64,000 nt of DNA from NCBI GenBank assembly GCA_009602725.1, contig WELB01000225.1:127302-191301 (forward strand), in the 5' to 3' direction. How positions within the stretch are numbered: the first letter of the stretch is position 1; each line of letters begins with the position of its first letter. Below the pieces are notes generated by a model, which was given only the letters and a program-made list of their open reading frames with translations, did no database searches and had not been told where the DNA came from. The DNA comes from Spirogloea muscicola. Taxonomy: Eukaryota > Streptophyta > Zygnematophyceae > Spirogloeales > Spirogloeaceae. A program made the translations under genes and the position numbers. Positions 22,144 to 32,501 of this stretch are shown piece by piece.

Positions 22144-23637
22144 CCGTTAATCCCCTTGGAAAGGTGCCAGCCATTGCAGATGACCAATTCAAGCTCTCTG
22201 AGAGGTGCATTTACTGCTACATCATGCCATACTTGTCGTCATCCTGTCCGCCAGCTTGTTCTGCTGAGAAACTTACTGTAGGCAACTCCTTTAAGTATCG
22301 TTTACTCTCCTACCTGGTGTACATGGGGCCCCGCAGCTAAGTGCATTGGTAGTGAGATAGGCATCTCTATCCACAACTCCTTCATCTGACCTTGTAGGAG
22401 GACTGTATGTGCTGCCTGAATTGAGCCAGATTCATAGTTTTTAGTTTCGTTGTATCTTCACTGATGCAGTCATGCTATCATGAGGTACCTCGTTCAAACC
22501 CGAAGTTCCATTGCAGACCACTGGTAAGTACGAAGTTTTTTTTGATCGGCCCATGGAAAGCTCTGGTCTCAACGAGGATCATTGCATGGCACTCTGAGCA
22601 TCGCAGAAACACCTTGCCCAGGTTTCCGACGGATGCCACGTCGCGTGCTAAGGTGGATAGCGTCCTCGACTGGCATCATTCAAAACTGAGAAGAGGCTGT
22701 GGTAAGTTGCACAAAGCTGGCTAAACTTAAACCACTTGCACCACAACTTGGGAATGCTGCAACTTTCCCACAATATTTCATCAATCTGTTGCTCAAATCC
22801 ATCAGAGTCCAACATCCACAAGACAACGTGCAAAGTTGTTGACTTGAAGGCGCTTAAAGAGAGGACCTCGAAGAGCGAAAATCTGGGGAAAGTGTTCTGC
22901 CTGACACTGCTCGATCTGTCCTAGCAAATACATGTGCATGGACATCTGTGTTCGTTTAAGCTACTCTGACAAATTATGGCGTGAGTTGCTGCCCGCTGTC
23001 AGCTGCGATTGTATTCAACAGGGTGCTGGCGCCATCACTTGGACGACCATTGAATGAAACTGCTGCTGCGGAAGCGGAGGTGATACTGCGTGAATCTCTG
23101 AGAACCATGGACACGGTTTGGCTGGTCGGAGAAGCCCCGTTCTTGGCAGGTCAATCTCGACCATCTATTGCTGACATCAGCCTCAGCTGCGAGTTGATGC
23201 AAGTCAAGGTATGGGATGATCGAGCTGCAAAGTGGTGTGCCTCCGTGGCGCAGCTCGAAACCCTCTAAAAGCATAGAAGAACCTGAAGCACCTTCTCTAC
23301 TCCTTGTGGACCTATATAGATCCGTACATACCAATTACATGCCTGCTGTCACAGTCAATGCTTTTGTCATGGGCTTCATCGTCTGGGTCTCTCTGCTTTG
23401 CCACCTACATTCCGTGTCTTCTGGCAGCTCCTTGGCGACGACTTCCATCGTGGCCTTGTGCATGCCACACCAAAAGTAGAAGCTTGGCTCCGAGCGCTGC
23501 AATCAGCGACCAGTCCGCACTTCGAAGCTGTGCATCAAGTGCTCTACAAGGCAGCCGCTCGACTCAAAGAACTTCAAAGCTCTTCTGTGGAACATGGGAG
23601 CAATCATCGACCATTACTCCGGAATTTACGAATATAG
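22144..23637 (+). CDS. Theta-class glutathione S-transferase, first exon not visible
   Basis: Predicted glutathione-dependent transferase/peroxidase. Phase-consistent exons: 22144-22204, 22470-22523, 22622-22701, 23003-23208, 23428-23637 (TAG), about 203 codons. They encode VNPLGKVPAI (cis-Pro motif) and SESHAIMRYL (glutathione-binding E-S), followed by AKVDSVLDWHHSKLR, VFNRVLAPSLGRP, FLAGQSRPSIADISLSCEL and a C-terminal helix region ending PHFEAVHQVLYKAAARLKEL, all typical of plant GSTT. The first ~50 residues of the thioredoxin fold, including the SQPCRAV-type motif with the catalytic Ser, were not found in 21600-22143 in any frame. Either the exon lies in a gap at the N (21890), is highly diverged, or the copy is truncated. 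The remaining exons are undamaged, which favours a gap. Confidence 0.9.
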
Positions 23638-25440
23638 CTTCACATCCCTAGCCTTCCATATGCATGCAGCATGTGGTGCCCAATAACTCTTGGACCGTAG
23701 TACGGCAGTATTTGCACATTATACTCTGGAATAACTCTCATCTGTTGTGCACTCTTGGGCAAATGGTATTTGTTTTTGGTCCTCCAACCTGGAAGACTGC
23801 GTAGGATCCATGCATCCATGCAAAGAGTGCTGCCAACCATGTTTCTGTACTTGTCTAGCTCGTTAGTGATGCATTCTTTGTGCTCTTTTCATGTAAGTGC
23901 CACAGCAGCTGCTGCATGTTCCGGGGCTATAAGCATACTTGTCGCCTTTGCTTGTGCTCTTGCGCTGAGTACGCTCTGTTTCCTGCCATGTCGCTGTACA
24001 GGTCGGCTTTCAAGAATTTACACTGAGAACATTTGTAACTCCAATATAGGTCGCGACCTCTACCCTGTTTGCCTGGATCGGCAAACCTGGACCATTTACT
24101 CCCTTATTCGGCTTCTCTTCGCTGTATGTAGTGCAACATTGAAGGTGCACTTGACTGGCGGAAAATCCAGTGATGAACTAGTGAACTTAGATGTCGTACA
24201 GGGCAAATTTATAACCTGGTACACGAGTTGTCCAGAAATGAGCCAGCTAAGCTTGTAATGCTTGTCTTGCTCAGCATGATAGCTGCTATGGAGAGTGAGC
24301 TTAAGGTACTTCATCCGATATGTAAGAGTAAAAAGGTGTCTGATTTAAACGCAAAGACACAGCTGAAGACTGTACAGGCACTCTGCAGCCAATGGTACGC
24401 TCTATGTAACAAGTCCCATTGTTGGACAGCTTTAATTGTCGAGGTGCACGAAGGTGGCCCGCTTAGCCAATCTACCACCCCCCCCCCCCCCAATGTGATG
24501 GACGGGAGGCCTGATGTGTGACGCTGCTGTATATAGTTGTGACGGTGACCATCGGGCCAATCACCGCGGATGCCCAGGTACGTACCAATATTACACCCTA
24601 CACATTGTAAATGTACAACCTGCCGTATAACCGCGTCCCTTGGTCAATGCTGACATTACGAAGGGCTTCGATGGCCCAGCTTCGAAACACGTTGCTAGCC
24701 ACGCAGTAGAGACAGTTGCAGCACTAATATAACTACCATCGCTGCACATACTTGCTGTCAAATGCAGCCAACATCTTTGGTCGCGTACAACCAGGTTCTC
24801 ACACACATAGGCTGACACAACAAAATAATCTGCTTCTGGCCTGGCCGAGATGGGCTTGCCTGCATATCTGTCGTCGGTACTGGGGCGTAGTGTGTCAGCC
24901 TCTTGGGCAGTGAACACAGGCATGTGCTTTGCACCAGAAAGCTTAACGAGCCCCGACGTATAAGCGCTTGGAATCTGCCTGTCGGTATCCGGCCATTAAG
25001 TAGCGACCCTCACTCGCTGACCAGTGCTCACTGAGCAGATCGGCTTAGCAGCAGATGATGCACTCGTGTATTTACGCTCGCCTTTGTACTTGCTCACTCA
25101 AGCCCTCCATGACTCAAAACACGCCTGTCCTTTTGGGGAGGGGGCTAATAACTATTTCCAAGACTCCTACTACACGTTGATCGTCCATGGTCGGGCTAAG
25201 CACTATGCCAGACTTCGCCTAGGTTGTCTGGAATGGGCAGTAGTCATCATCTACAACCCCCTGCATTCGCTGCAGGCCTGGGGGACGTGCCCATGCCGGC
25301 ATAGCCTACTCGATTCAGCAGCCACATGCGATATGGCTTTCCTTTCGATGACTCCAGTACACCCTGGGCCAATAGCGATTGAATTTCCTATTTGTTACAT
25401 TTTGATCTTTCTTTTTACTTTTACAGCGGAGAGAAGTGGC
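23638..25440. other. Gene-poor stretch, no recognisable gene
   Basis: 1.8 kb after the GST stop. A poly-C run of about 14 bases lies near 24477-24490. A 110-codon minus-strand frame (24591-24923) and a plus-strand frame opening at 25024 have no recognised motifs. Part may be GST 3' UTR. No repeat match to other parts of the window was noticed. Confidence 0.45.
24591..24923 (-). CDS. Unrecognised 110-codon open frame
   Basis: ATG-initiated frame with mixed composition (two Trp, several Cys) and no domain I can name. No flanking exons in phase were identified, and such a frame length can occur by chance in GC-rich DNA. Listed only because the stretch is otherwise empty. Confidence 0.15.
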   Translation of the reverse strand: MPVFTAQEADTLRPSTDDRYAGKPISARPEADYFVVSAYVCENLVVRDQRCWLHLTASMCSDGSYISAATVSTAWLATCFEAGPSKPFVMSALTKGRGYTAGCTFTMCRV

Positions 25441-26028
25441 TCTGAATATGCATGGAGCTCTTGGGTCGTAGTGTCTCGATCTGCTTGCCAGGCTTGCGCG
25501 GCGCGCTGTCCCGCAGGCAACGTGAGCAAGCTGACTTCAATGCCGCTGGCTCGTCAGCCCAAGCTACCGCATGCGACTATACATTTCCCTACAGCGGTCC
25601 ATGGCCCACGCCTTGCACCTGCGGGCTGGCCGGGCTCGCTGCAGCCTCTGGCTTTCGTCAGGGGGATTGTATCCCAGCAGCAAGTCTGTCCGATTTTAGG
25701 CTCATTATTCGTAGTTATTGAGTGCTTCATCCTAGGCCGATTATGCGGTGGCGCTCGAGAACACCAGCGTCATGCCTCCTACCGCTGGGGCGGATGGCCG
25801 CATCCACACCCGGCGCGCCGACCTCGTCGCCAGCGCGCTCGGCGGGGGGCCTCGGCTCATCGCAGACGTGGTCACCACTGACAGCTTTGCTTCCAACAGT
25901 GCAAAACGCTCGTCGGAGGAGGCGGGCTACGCAGTCGGCCAAGCGGCGGGCGAGAAGGAACGGAAGTACTCTGACCACCCGGTGGGCGACGAGTTCGTTC
26001 CACTGGCAGTGGACGTGTAACGAATGCT

Positions 26029-26413
26029 GTAGATCGCCAAGCCCGGGCTGCCGGCAGCGCAAGGAGAAGCGGGAGGCATTGGGATGGGGCCGCAACGGTA
26101 AAATTGACAAACGGTTACTGCAGGGGCAAGGGTCCAGGGGTCCGAGGTTGGGTGAAGAACTCACCCCCTCTCCCATCTCGGGTGCCCCCTTATAGCCCGA
26201 CGGATTGCGAGCCCGGCCATACGGGCCCGGGTGGGATATTGGGCACCCAGTCTCTCGTTGATGACCCGTCCACGACCTGTCGACGGCTAACAACGGCTAC
26301 CACCGACAATCTACCCGTCACTCGCAGCTGACGGTCACTACCCCCAGGCTATCGTCAGCCGTCTATCATCCCCGTCAATACTAACGGCTAATAATGCCGT
26401 CAAGGCAGTCTAC
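26029..26413. repeat. Possible short inverted-repeat element inside the LINE fragment
   Basis: The stretch begins TGTAGATCGCC and ends GGCAGTCTACA, an imperfect 11-bp terminal inverted repeat, and interrupts LINE-related sequence. Its interior is rich in CCGTC / ACGGC motifs. No clear target duplication was found, so it could be chance or an unrelated insertion. Confidence 0.3.
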
Positions 26414-26514
26414 AGCGCTGCCACCTCCCGTCGCCGTTCCAGCGCCAGCACCATGCTGTCTCGCGTGTCACGGCTCCGGGTTGCGCCGCTGCCCAGCCGG
26501 GTGAAATTGTCCGT

Positions 26515-26625
26515 CTCCAGGCATCTGTCAAGCCTTTCCTGCGGCACTGACAGTCAATTTATTTATCAGCCGGATGAGGTATCTAATCTCCAGGCATCTG
26601 TCAATACATTACAGCTGCATTGACA
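26515..26625. repeat. Short tandem duplication (~68-bp period)
   Basis: The motif TCTCCAGGCATCTGTCAA occurs twice, near 26515 and 26586, each followed by diverged sequence ending in a CACTGACA / CATTGACA stretch. Only two copies are seen. Confidence 0.55.
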
Positions 26626-27070
26626 TTCCAGCCATGTAAATTCGTTACAGGACGTGCACGGAGCCTTTGGCTCCAAATGGCTTGACTTGCTCCACCGCCT
26701 GGCGCGGCGTGCAGCAGCCCGCCGCCTCGGGCAGCAGGGCGAGCAGCCCGGCTTCAACGTAGCCGGGTCCCTCGCTCAGGTGTTCCGTATGCGTTTGGCC
26801 GTCTCGATGCAGCGGTCCCTCGCCTTCGCGGTTCACTTGCGCGCAGGCCGAGCTTTGGCGGCGACCTCCGGCTTCCGTCAGGCGACGTCTTTCCACCAGC
26901 TAGCTACTCGGATCTGCATCTCCTGTCTAGAGGTTACTGAGCGTTCCCTGGCTGATGTCTTAGTCCTAGTCGTTCGCACTCAAGCTCCCTCAGACCTTGT
27001 CCATTCTTTTGGGCTGGCCTTTCCCAGCCACCAGTCAATCTGGCCGCGCTTTCTTCATCCTACACCACTT

Positions 27071-27480
27071 ATGAGATAGCCCCTATCGGGCCCTTCGTAG
27101 TTTGGCCCCTCCGATACTTGTCAATTCCTTTCGGGCTGGCTTATCACAGCCCTTGCCCCCTTTCGGGAGAGCCACTTCTCAATAGCAATCTTAAATTCAG
27201 GAACGCAAGTTCTACATTTAGTCCCCACGGCGGCCAGCCGGTATCGTTGCTGGCCACTAGGTGGTTAAGCAGTGGCTTTTATTCCGGCCATACTTTGGCT
27301 GGCCCGCTTGACCGAGGGCTTCTGCCGTGTAACTTCAATTTCTGTGCAATTATTTGTAAGTACTCGCACTAGTGTCCCCCTCGCCCTCGCAAGGGAGGTT
27401 CTTGAAGTGAGTTCTCCAGAGACCCTTATGAGAATGACACATGAAGCATTATGAAGTGATGGGCCAGACCAGACTTGGGA
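27071..27480. other. Boundary stretch between LINE tail and the LTR-retrotransposon block
   Basis: About 400 bp with no open frame of note and no match recognised within the window. Downstream of about 27480 the sequence turns into GC-rich CTGCTG/GCCGC LTR-type DNA. Confidence 0.4.
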
Positions 27481-28142
27481 ACATTCGGACCAGATCGGTG
27501 GCCCACGGAAAAAGAGGTACGGGCCTGCCGCTGCCTACTGCCGCAGCCCGTCGTTCCAGCCCTGCTGCTGCCTGCTGCTGCAGCTCGTCGTCGCAGCCCG
27601 TTGCTGCAGGTCTCTGCCGCCCTCTATGAGTCATTTGTGGCTGCTTCTCTGGAGGATCAATTGCTGGCTTGTGCCCGAGAGGCAAGTTGCCGCCTGTCGG
27701 CGGCGCCTCAGGGCAAGATATTGCGCGGCGTTGTGCACTTGGTGCGTCACTATGTTGTGAATCCGCATGATATTCGCTTCTTAAAAGCCAACGACCAAAC
27801 TCAGCAAGGACGGTTCAAGCCCTACTTGTGTGTAACGGGGTGGATCGTCAAACCTGCCCTGCTCAGATTTGCCGAGCCGGATTCATACTGGGGGGGTAGC
27901 TTCTTGCTGTTGTGCACGGCCTCCGTGTGTGGCAATGCTATGTTAAGGGTATAATTTGAGATCTAAACAGACCGTAAATTGGTACCTACGTTCACGCGTG
28001 CCAGCATTTCAGCAGGCGTCGAGGTTGTTGGGGTCAGTTGAGTTACACAGAAAAGCTGTACTACCCTTTAAAAACATTGCAAACACAGTCGATTGCAATT
28101 GGAGAGGCTGTGCAATCGCTCGCCGTGTGCAACGAGGCCTTG
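27480..28142 (+). mobile_element. Ty3-type LTR and pol debris
   Basis: 27490-27830 resembles the GC-rich 3' half of LTRs seen at 37500 and 45000 (CTGCTG/GCCGC runs followed by a GGCGGCGCCTCAGGG stretch). A short piece near 27900-27950 matches the RNase H coding region of the element at 62.68 kb. Fragmentary fossil, target of the solo LTR that follows. Confidence 0.6.
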
Positions 28143-29040
28143 TGTAACGTTTCCGCCGTTTGAAGGTGCCAACGGCGCGCGATAACCTTACATGAGCGTA
28201 ACGTATCTACCGTTTGGAGTCCCAAACGGTGCGGGTAGCTTGGCTGCACTCCGTGTAGCTAAGTACGGTTCGAGGGTCCCGGGCTCCGTACCCTGTCGGC
28301 ACGCCTCGGGCTCACGCCCTGCAGGCCGGCCGGGTGGGTCAGCTCTCCCTCAGGCCGGCGCCCCGCGGGCCGACCGGATTGACCAGCTCTCCAGTCCTCA
28401 TGGCTGCATGGCCTCAGTCCCTCGACCCCGTGAGCCAGGCTATTGGCCTGGCGCGCCACCTCCTTGGCGCTAGTCACTGTCCAGCGCGCCAGTCCCTTGG
28501 ACTCGCGCGCCGGCCTCTTGGCGCTAGTCCCTTGGACTCGTGCTAAGGGCCACTGGCCCTGTGTGCCAGCCTGTTGTGTTTGTCGTGTCCCCTTGTCAGG
28601 CCCGCCCCTCCAAGGGAGGGCCTTGGGGCCGACGACCCTCGTCACACCCTCAGGGGAGGGGTGGCAGGAGAACCGCTATAAGTAGTGGGCCTTGGTCAGA
28701 CTCCTCAGTTGACCAACGCCGGAGAGAGACACAGCCCTGCGGCTGCCTAGCCAGCACCGCTGCTGCCTGCTGCTGCCGCCGCCGCCACAGCTCTGCTGCT
28801 GCCGGCTGCTGCCAGCCCGTCGCCGCAGCTCATCGCTGCAGGCCCTGCCGGCTCTCTGTAAGTCTATTGGTAGAGTCACCGCTCTAGGGCGGTGCCTCAG
28901 GGTAAGACTTCCGCTGCGCTCTGTGCGCGTATGTGCGTTGGCGTTCTCCTGTATGAGGGTTGTCTCCAAAACACCCTATACTCGAATCCAAACCAGGACA
29001 TTCTGACTCTAACTGTGTGATTAAGAGCAGAGTTGTCACA
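28143..29040 (+). mobile_element. Solo LTR (Ty3-type), 898 bp, with CCTTG target duplication
   Basis: Begins TGTAACGTTTCCGCC and ends GAGTTGTCACA (TG...CA), flanked by CCTTG at 28138-28142 and 29041-29045. No internal region follows. By eye it is about 95% identical to the 5' LTR at 57491-58393, so both belong to one family. A solo LTR with intact duplications is the usual product of recombination between the two LTRs of one insertion; this looks fairly recent. Confidence 0.9.
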
Positions 29041-29880
29041 CCTTGAACCATCTGCAGCTAGACAGCACGGTGATATAGGGGGAGTGCCTCTACAAGACGT
29101 GAACTTTATCTGATGGCGCCAACGCATCTGTACTGGCGAGGTGGGACTCTATCGAGATTTCTATGCCAGAGGTGTGCAACACCTGGAAGATTTATGGGGC
29201 TCGCTCACAACGTGTATGGTATGTGTTGGGGGGCCAAAGGCTCGTGATGGATTGGATGCTACTCGTACACGCGGAGACTTTTAGATGTGTGCGGCACTCC
29301 AGGCTGCTGGTCTCAAAGCCGCAACAAGCCTATGAAGGCCGTCGATCAGTGCCAAACTTCGAGGCTGGTCTGCCCGAGCTACTGCGGAGGTGGGTCACTG
29401 TAGACCCCGTCAACTTGCAGCCCTTGGCTAACTTGCCTCAGCTGTTGGACACGCCAGGAAGGTGCTACACATTTATCCAAGTGTATCGGGCAAGCGCTCC
29501 CCGTTCGAGGCGGGAGTATCTGCTGAGGCAGAGAGGAGACAGAGGAAGTATCGGCTCACGAGGGGCTGAACATTCATCCCATGAAGGCTGGGAGAAGCCA
29601 GCTTTGGAAGGGAAGGTTGGTCGCTACGACGATAGGAGCCACCTCATCCAAGACCATGAGTATCTGATGAAGTGGCTTGAAGTGGCTTGGTATGTGCCCG
29701 AGCAAATCACGTGGAGCCTGCGGCCAATGTGGCAAATCGTCCCCTACTCTCTCGAAACACCTAGCCAAGGGTGTTGAATGCCCTAGGCTTGGTCGAGGCC
29801 GCATCCGTCGGGCGTAATGTAATCCCTGTCGGTTGTTCTCTCGTTGTTCTCGAGGACATTAACACCAGAGTGGGATTGTC
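29041..29880 (+). mobile_element. 3' remnant of a Ty3-type element with a worn chromodomain
   Basis: About 29570-29780 encodes a degraded chromodomain-like stretch (EYLMKWLEVAW...), aligned in position with the better-kept chromodomain at 34290-34440. A polypurine-like AGAGTGGGATTG segment precedes the LTR start at 29881. Broken; several breaks. Confidence 0.55.
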
Positions 29881-31527
29881 TGTAACGATACCGCCGTTCG
29901 ATCATGCCACACGGGACTGTCAGCGTTACATGACCGCTAGCCGCTTGAAGACAAGTGGGCCGTCCAGGTGGCGGGCGGGCGGCTTGCCGGGCAAGTGGGC
30001 CCGCCCAGGTGCGGGCGAGTCCTGCCCCTTCTGTAAGCCTTGCCAGGTTCCACCCTGCCAAGGGGCGGACCTGGGGCCCGCCGCAAGGACAGGCCTTGGA
30101 GCGACCTGCTCACATCTTAGGAGGGTGGGTGCACGGGGAGAGGCACTACAAGTGTAACATCCTGCCGTTTGCTTAAGCCATGCGGTGCTTCCAGCGTTAC
30201 ATGACCGCTAGCCGTTTGACAGACAAGTGGTCCTTCCAGCTAGCGGGCGGGCGGCTCGCCAGGCAACTAGGCCGCCCATGTGCGGGGCCCGCCTGTAACG
30301 TTCCCCGCTTTGAGAGCGCCATAAGTATTGGTGACGCTGACATGGGGTTCGACAAGTTGTGGGCAAAATCCCTGGAAGTAACCTAGGTCGTTTGGCCATT
30401 AGCCCCGTGCCGGAAGGTACAAACCGCCCTGGCACTCGTGCTGGTGTACTTCCGTCCAGGCTCGTCCGGGTAACCTCGCATGCTTCCGTCATGCTCGGCC
30501 CAGACATGTTCGGCGCCTGCGTGAGCCCGGACGCCCCCGGCAGCATGTTCGGCCGCGGCCATGCTTGGCCATGCCCGGATTGGCCATGCTTGGCGGCATG
30601 CTCTGCCGCGGCCATGCTCGGCGCCATGGCGCCTGCTGGAGACAGCTCATGCTTCCCTTGTCAGGCACGGTCCTCGCGGGAGAGCCGTGAGGCGACCCCC
30701 ATGCACCTGGGATGGGGGTTGGCTCGGAAAGCACCGGAGCAAGGAGTAGAGAGAGACCCGACCGGAGGCCGGGTACTCAGTGAAGCTCTGAGAGGCGCAG
30801 CTTTGCGGCTGCCTGCTGCTGTAGACCGCTGCCACGCGCGGCTCGTTGCCGGCTCTGCTGTGGACACCTTGGCGGCGTTCAGCTAGGGGCAAGTACGTAG
30901 CGCGTGCCCAGGAGGTGAAGCTGCTGCCTGGTGGCAGCGCCGCAGGGGCAAGTCTTCCGCTGTGTCGGAGTGATTCCTCGTCGCGGGTGAATGTACCCAT
31001 AGCCAGCCCCAAGCACTCGATCCCAGAAAGGACGCATTCGGCTCCAACTTGCCTGTGAGGGACCGACGCTACACAGCCCGCCTATAACACCCCTCGCCAG
31101 GATACATCTGTCCAAAGGAGAGAATTTGGCCCGCCTCAAGGCAGGCCATGGGGGCGACCCGCTCACACCCTAGGAGGGGGGGGTGCGGGGGTCACGGGGA
31201 AGCACTACGAGCCTCTGGCCGAGACCTGACATGAGTTCGGCTCGGTGAAGCCTGAGAGCAGCCTTGCTGCTGCCTGCCGCCGCAGCCGCCGCCGCAGCCT
31301 GCTGCTGGACATGCTGCGGGGTGTCCGTGGCTGCGCCCCTTGGGGCGAGCTGCTGGCTCGCGCCCAGGAGGTGGAGTCGCCACCAAATAGCGGCGCCACA
31401 GGGCGTGTCTTCTGATGCGCCTATGCGCTAGTGCTTCACTTGTGTAGTGGGTTAGCTTCTAACCCCTACAGCCGAACATGACAAGGACGACTCACCCTAA
31501 GTGCGTGTGTAGGGACGAGGTTCTTTA
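29881..31527 (+). mobile_element. Stack of nested Ty3-type LTRs
   Basis: An LTR begins at 29881 (TGTAACGATACC) and is interrupted or replaced at 30153 by a second LTR of the same group (TGTAACATCCTGCCG) that ends CTTTACA at 31527. The second one is itself interrupted by a third, unrelated LTR at 30294-31075 (TGTAACGTTCCCCGC...ACACA), flanked by the short direct repeat GCCCGCC. The third family recurs at 43363. No coding sequence belongs to these pieces. Confidence 0.65.
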
Positions 31528-31547
31528 CACCCCCCCTAGAGTGCACG

Positions 31548-32094
31548 GGTGTAAGAAACCTCGCCCTACACACGCAATTAGGGTGAGCAGTCCTTCTTGA
31601 GTTCGGCTGTAGGGGTTTAGGGACCAACCCACTACACAGGCAAAGCACTAGCGCATAGGCGCAGCGGAAGACAGGCCCCGTGGCGCCGCCGTCCGGCGGC
31701 GACTCCACCTCCTGGGCGCAGGCCGGCGCAGCAGGCCCAGCAGCAAGGTGCGGCGGCGGCTGCGGCGGCGAGCAGCGGCAAGGCTGCTCCTGGGCTTCAC
31801 CGGTTCGAACTCCCCCAAGCCTCAGCCCCAAGGCTCTTCGTGCTTTCCTGTGCCACCCCCCCCTCCAGGGGTGTGAGCGGGTCGCCCCATGGCCTGCCAG
31901 ACGGCGGGCCAAAGATCCTCCCTTGAACGGGCGGATCCTGGCGAGGAGTATTTCTGGACGGGCTGGACCCGTCTCTGGGCGGGCCTCTTGCCCGGCAAGC
32001 CAGCCCGCCACCTGGCGGGCCCACTTGTCCCAAATAGCCGGTCATGTAATGCAAACAGAGCCATGTGGCTTAACCAAACGGCTGGTTCATTACA
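31548..32094 (-). mobile_element. Reverse-oriented LTR, tail-to-tail with the LTR ending at 31527
   Basis: Same LTR group as 30153-31527, 36675-37235 and 45810-46387, in opposite orientation. Only 20 bp (31528-31547) separate the two 3' ends, so 31440-31640 is a long near-palindrome. On the minus strand it follows the pol fragment at 32100-32470, so it is the 3' LTR of that truncated element. Confidence 0.75.
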
Positions 32095-32470
32095 ACGGGG
32101 GTCGGCCCAAGGCTCGCCCGCCAGAAGCGTGTGTACAGAGATTGTTCCTGCGAGACAAGATCTCCTTCACCTCAAACTCAAGAACATCCTCAATCACTTG
32201 TGGAGGTGGGGGCGGTTGGACACGCCCAGCCGAAAGGAAGGTCCTCAGCTGAGACACAAGACGTTATGGACCTTCCAATGCACCGGTTTCTGCAGCTCGT
32301 AGGACACCTTGCCTACAACGCGTACCACTGCAAATGGTCCAACCCACTTGGGCAGCAACTTGCGCGTGTCCACAACCCGCGAGGATAAGAGCGTGCTCAG
32401 CAGCACTTGCGCACCAACGTCGCAGGACAAATCCTTCCGACTTTTAAAAGCATAAGCCTTCTGGCGACTC
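32095..32470 (-). mobile_element. Ty3-type pol 3' fragment (integrase C-terminal region)
   Basis: The minus strand encodes the integrase-to-chromodomain linker region (VGPFAVVRVVGKVSYEL), also present at 56870-56940. The 5' part is missing and ends next to the telomere-like tract. Broken fossil. Confidence 0.7.
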
Positions 32471-32471
32471 T

Positions 32472-32501
32472 GGGTTTAGGGTTTAGATTTAGGGTTTAGG
32501 G
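32472..32501. repeat. Interstitial telomere-like tract at a retroelement junction
   Basis: About four TTTAGGG units lie exactly between the broken 5' ends of two opposite-facing Ty3 elements (minus strand up to 32470, plus strand from 32502). Confidence 0.85.

Larger units (their letters stand above)
25440..27070 (+). mobile_element. Two truncated 3' fragments of the RLE-type LINE family
   Basis: Fragment a (about 25440-25740) and fragment b (about 26640-27060) are homologous to each other: both carry a GAGCA(A/G)..GGCTTCAA-type segment and a C-terminal stretch ending LAAASGFRQ / LAATSGFRQ. The minus-strand LINE near 11690-11630 has LAAASGLR. Between them, 25748-26020 encodes the nuclease core RRADLVASALGGG then IADVVTTDSF and the tail KYSDHPVGDEFVPLAVD, matching KYKDHPAGDTFYPLAMD of the LINE at 11.9 kb. 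Fragment b continues into the LINE 3' tail (26930-27060), identical in layout to the DNA that flanks the MITE at 10.87 and 11.34 kb but without the MITE. Neither fragment has RT, consistent with 5'-truncated insertions. Confidence 0.8.

Noticed and set aside
24591-24923. 110-codon minus-strand frame as a real gene
   Set aside because: No motif, no neighbouring exons; kept only as a very low-confidence entry.
25024-25881. 285-codon plus-strand frame
   Set aside because: Its second half is LINE-derived sequence in a non-LINE frame, and the first half has no recognisable motif; probably a chance frame.
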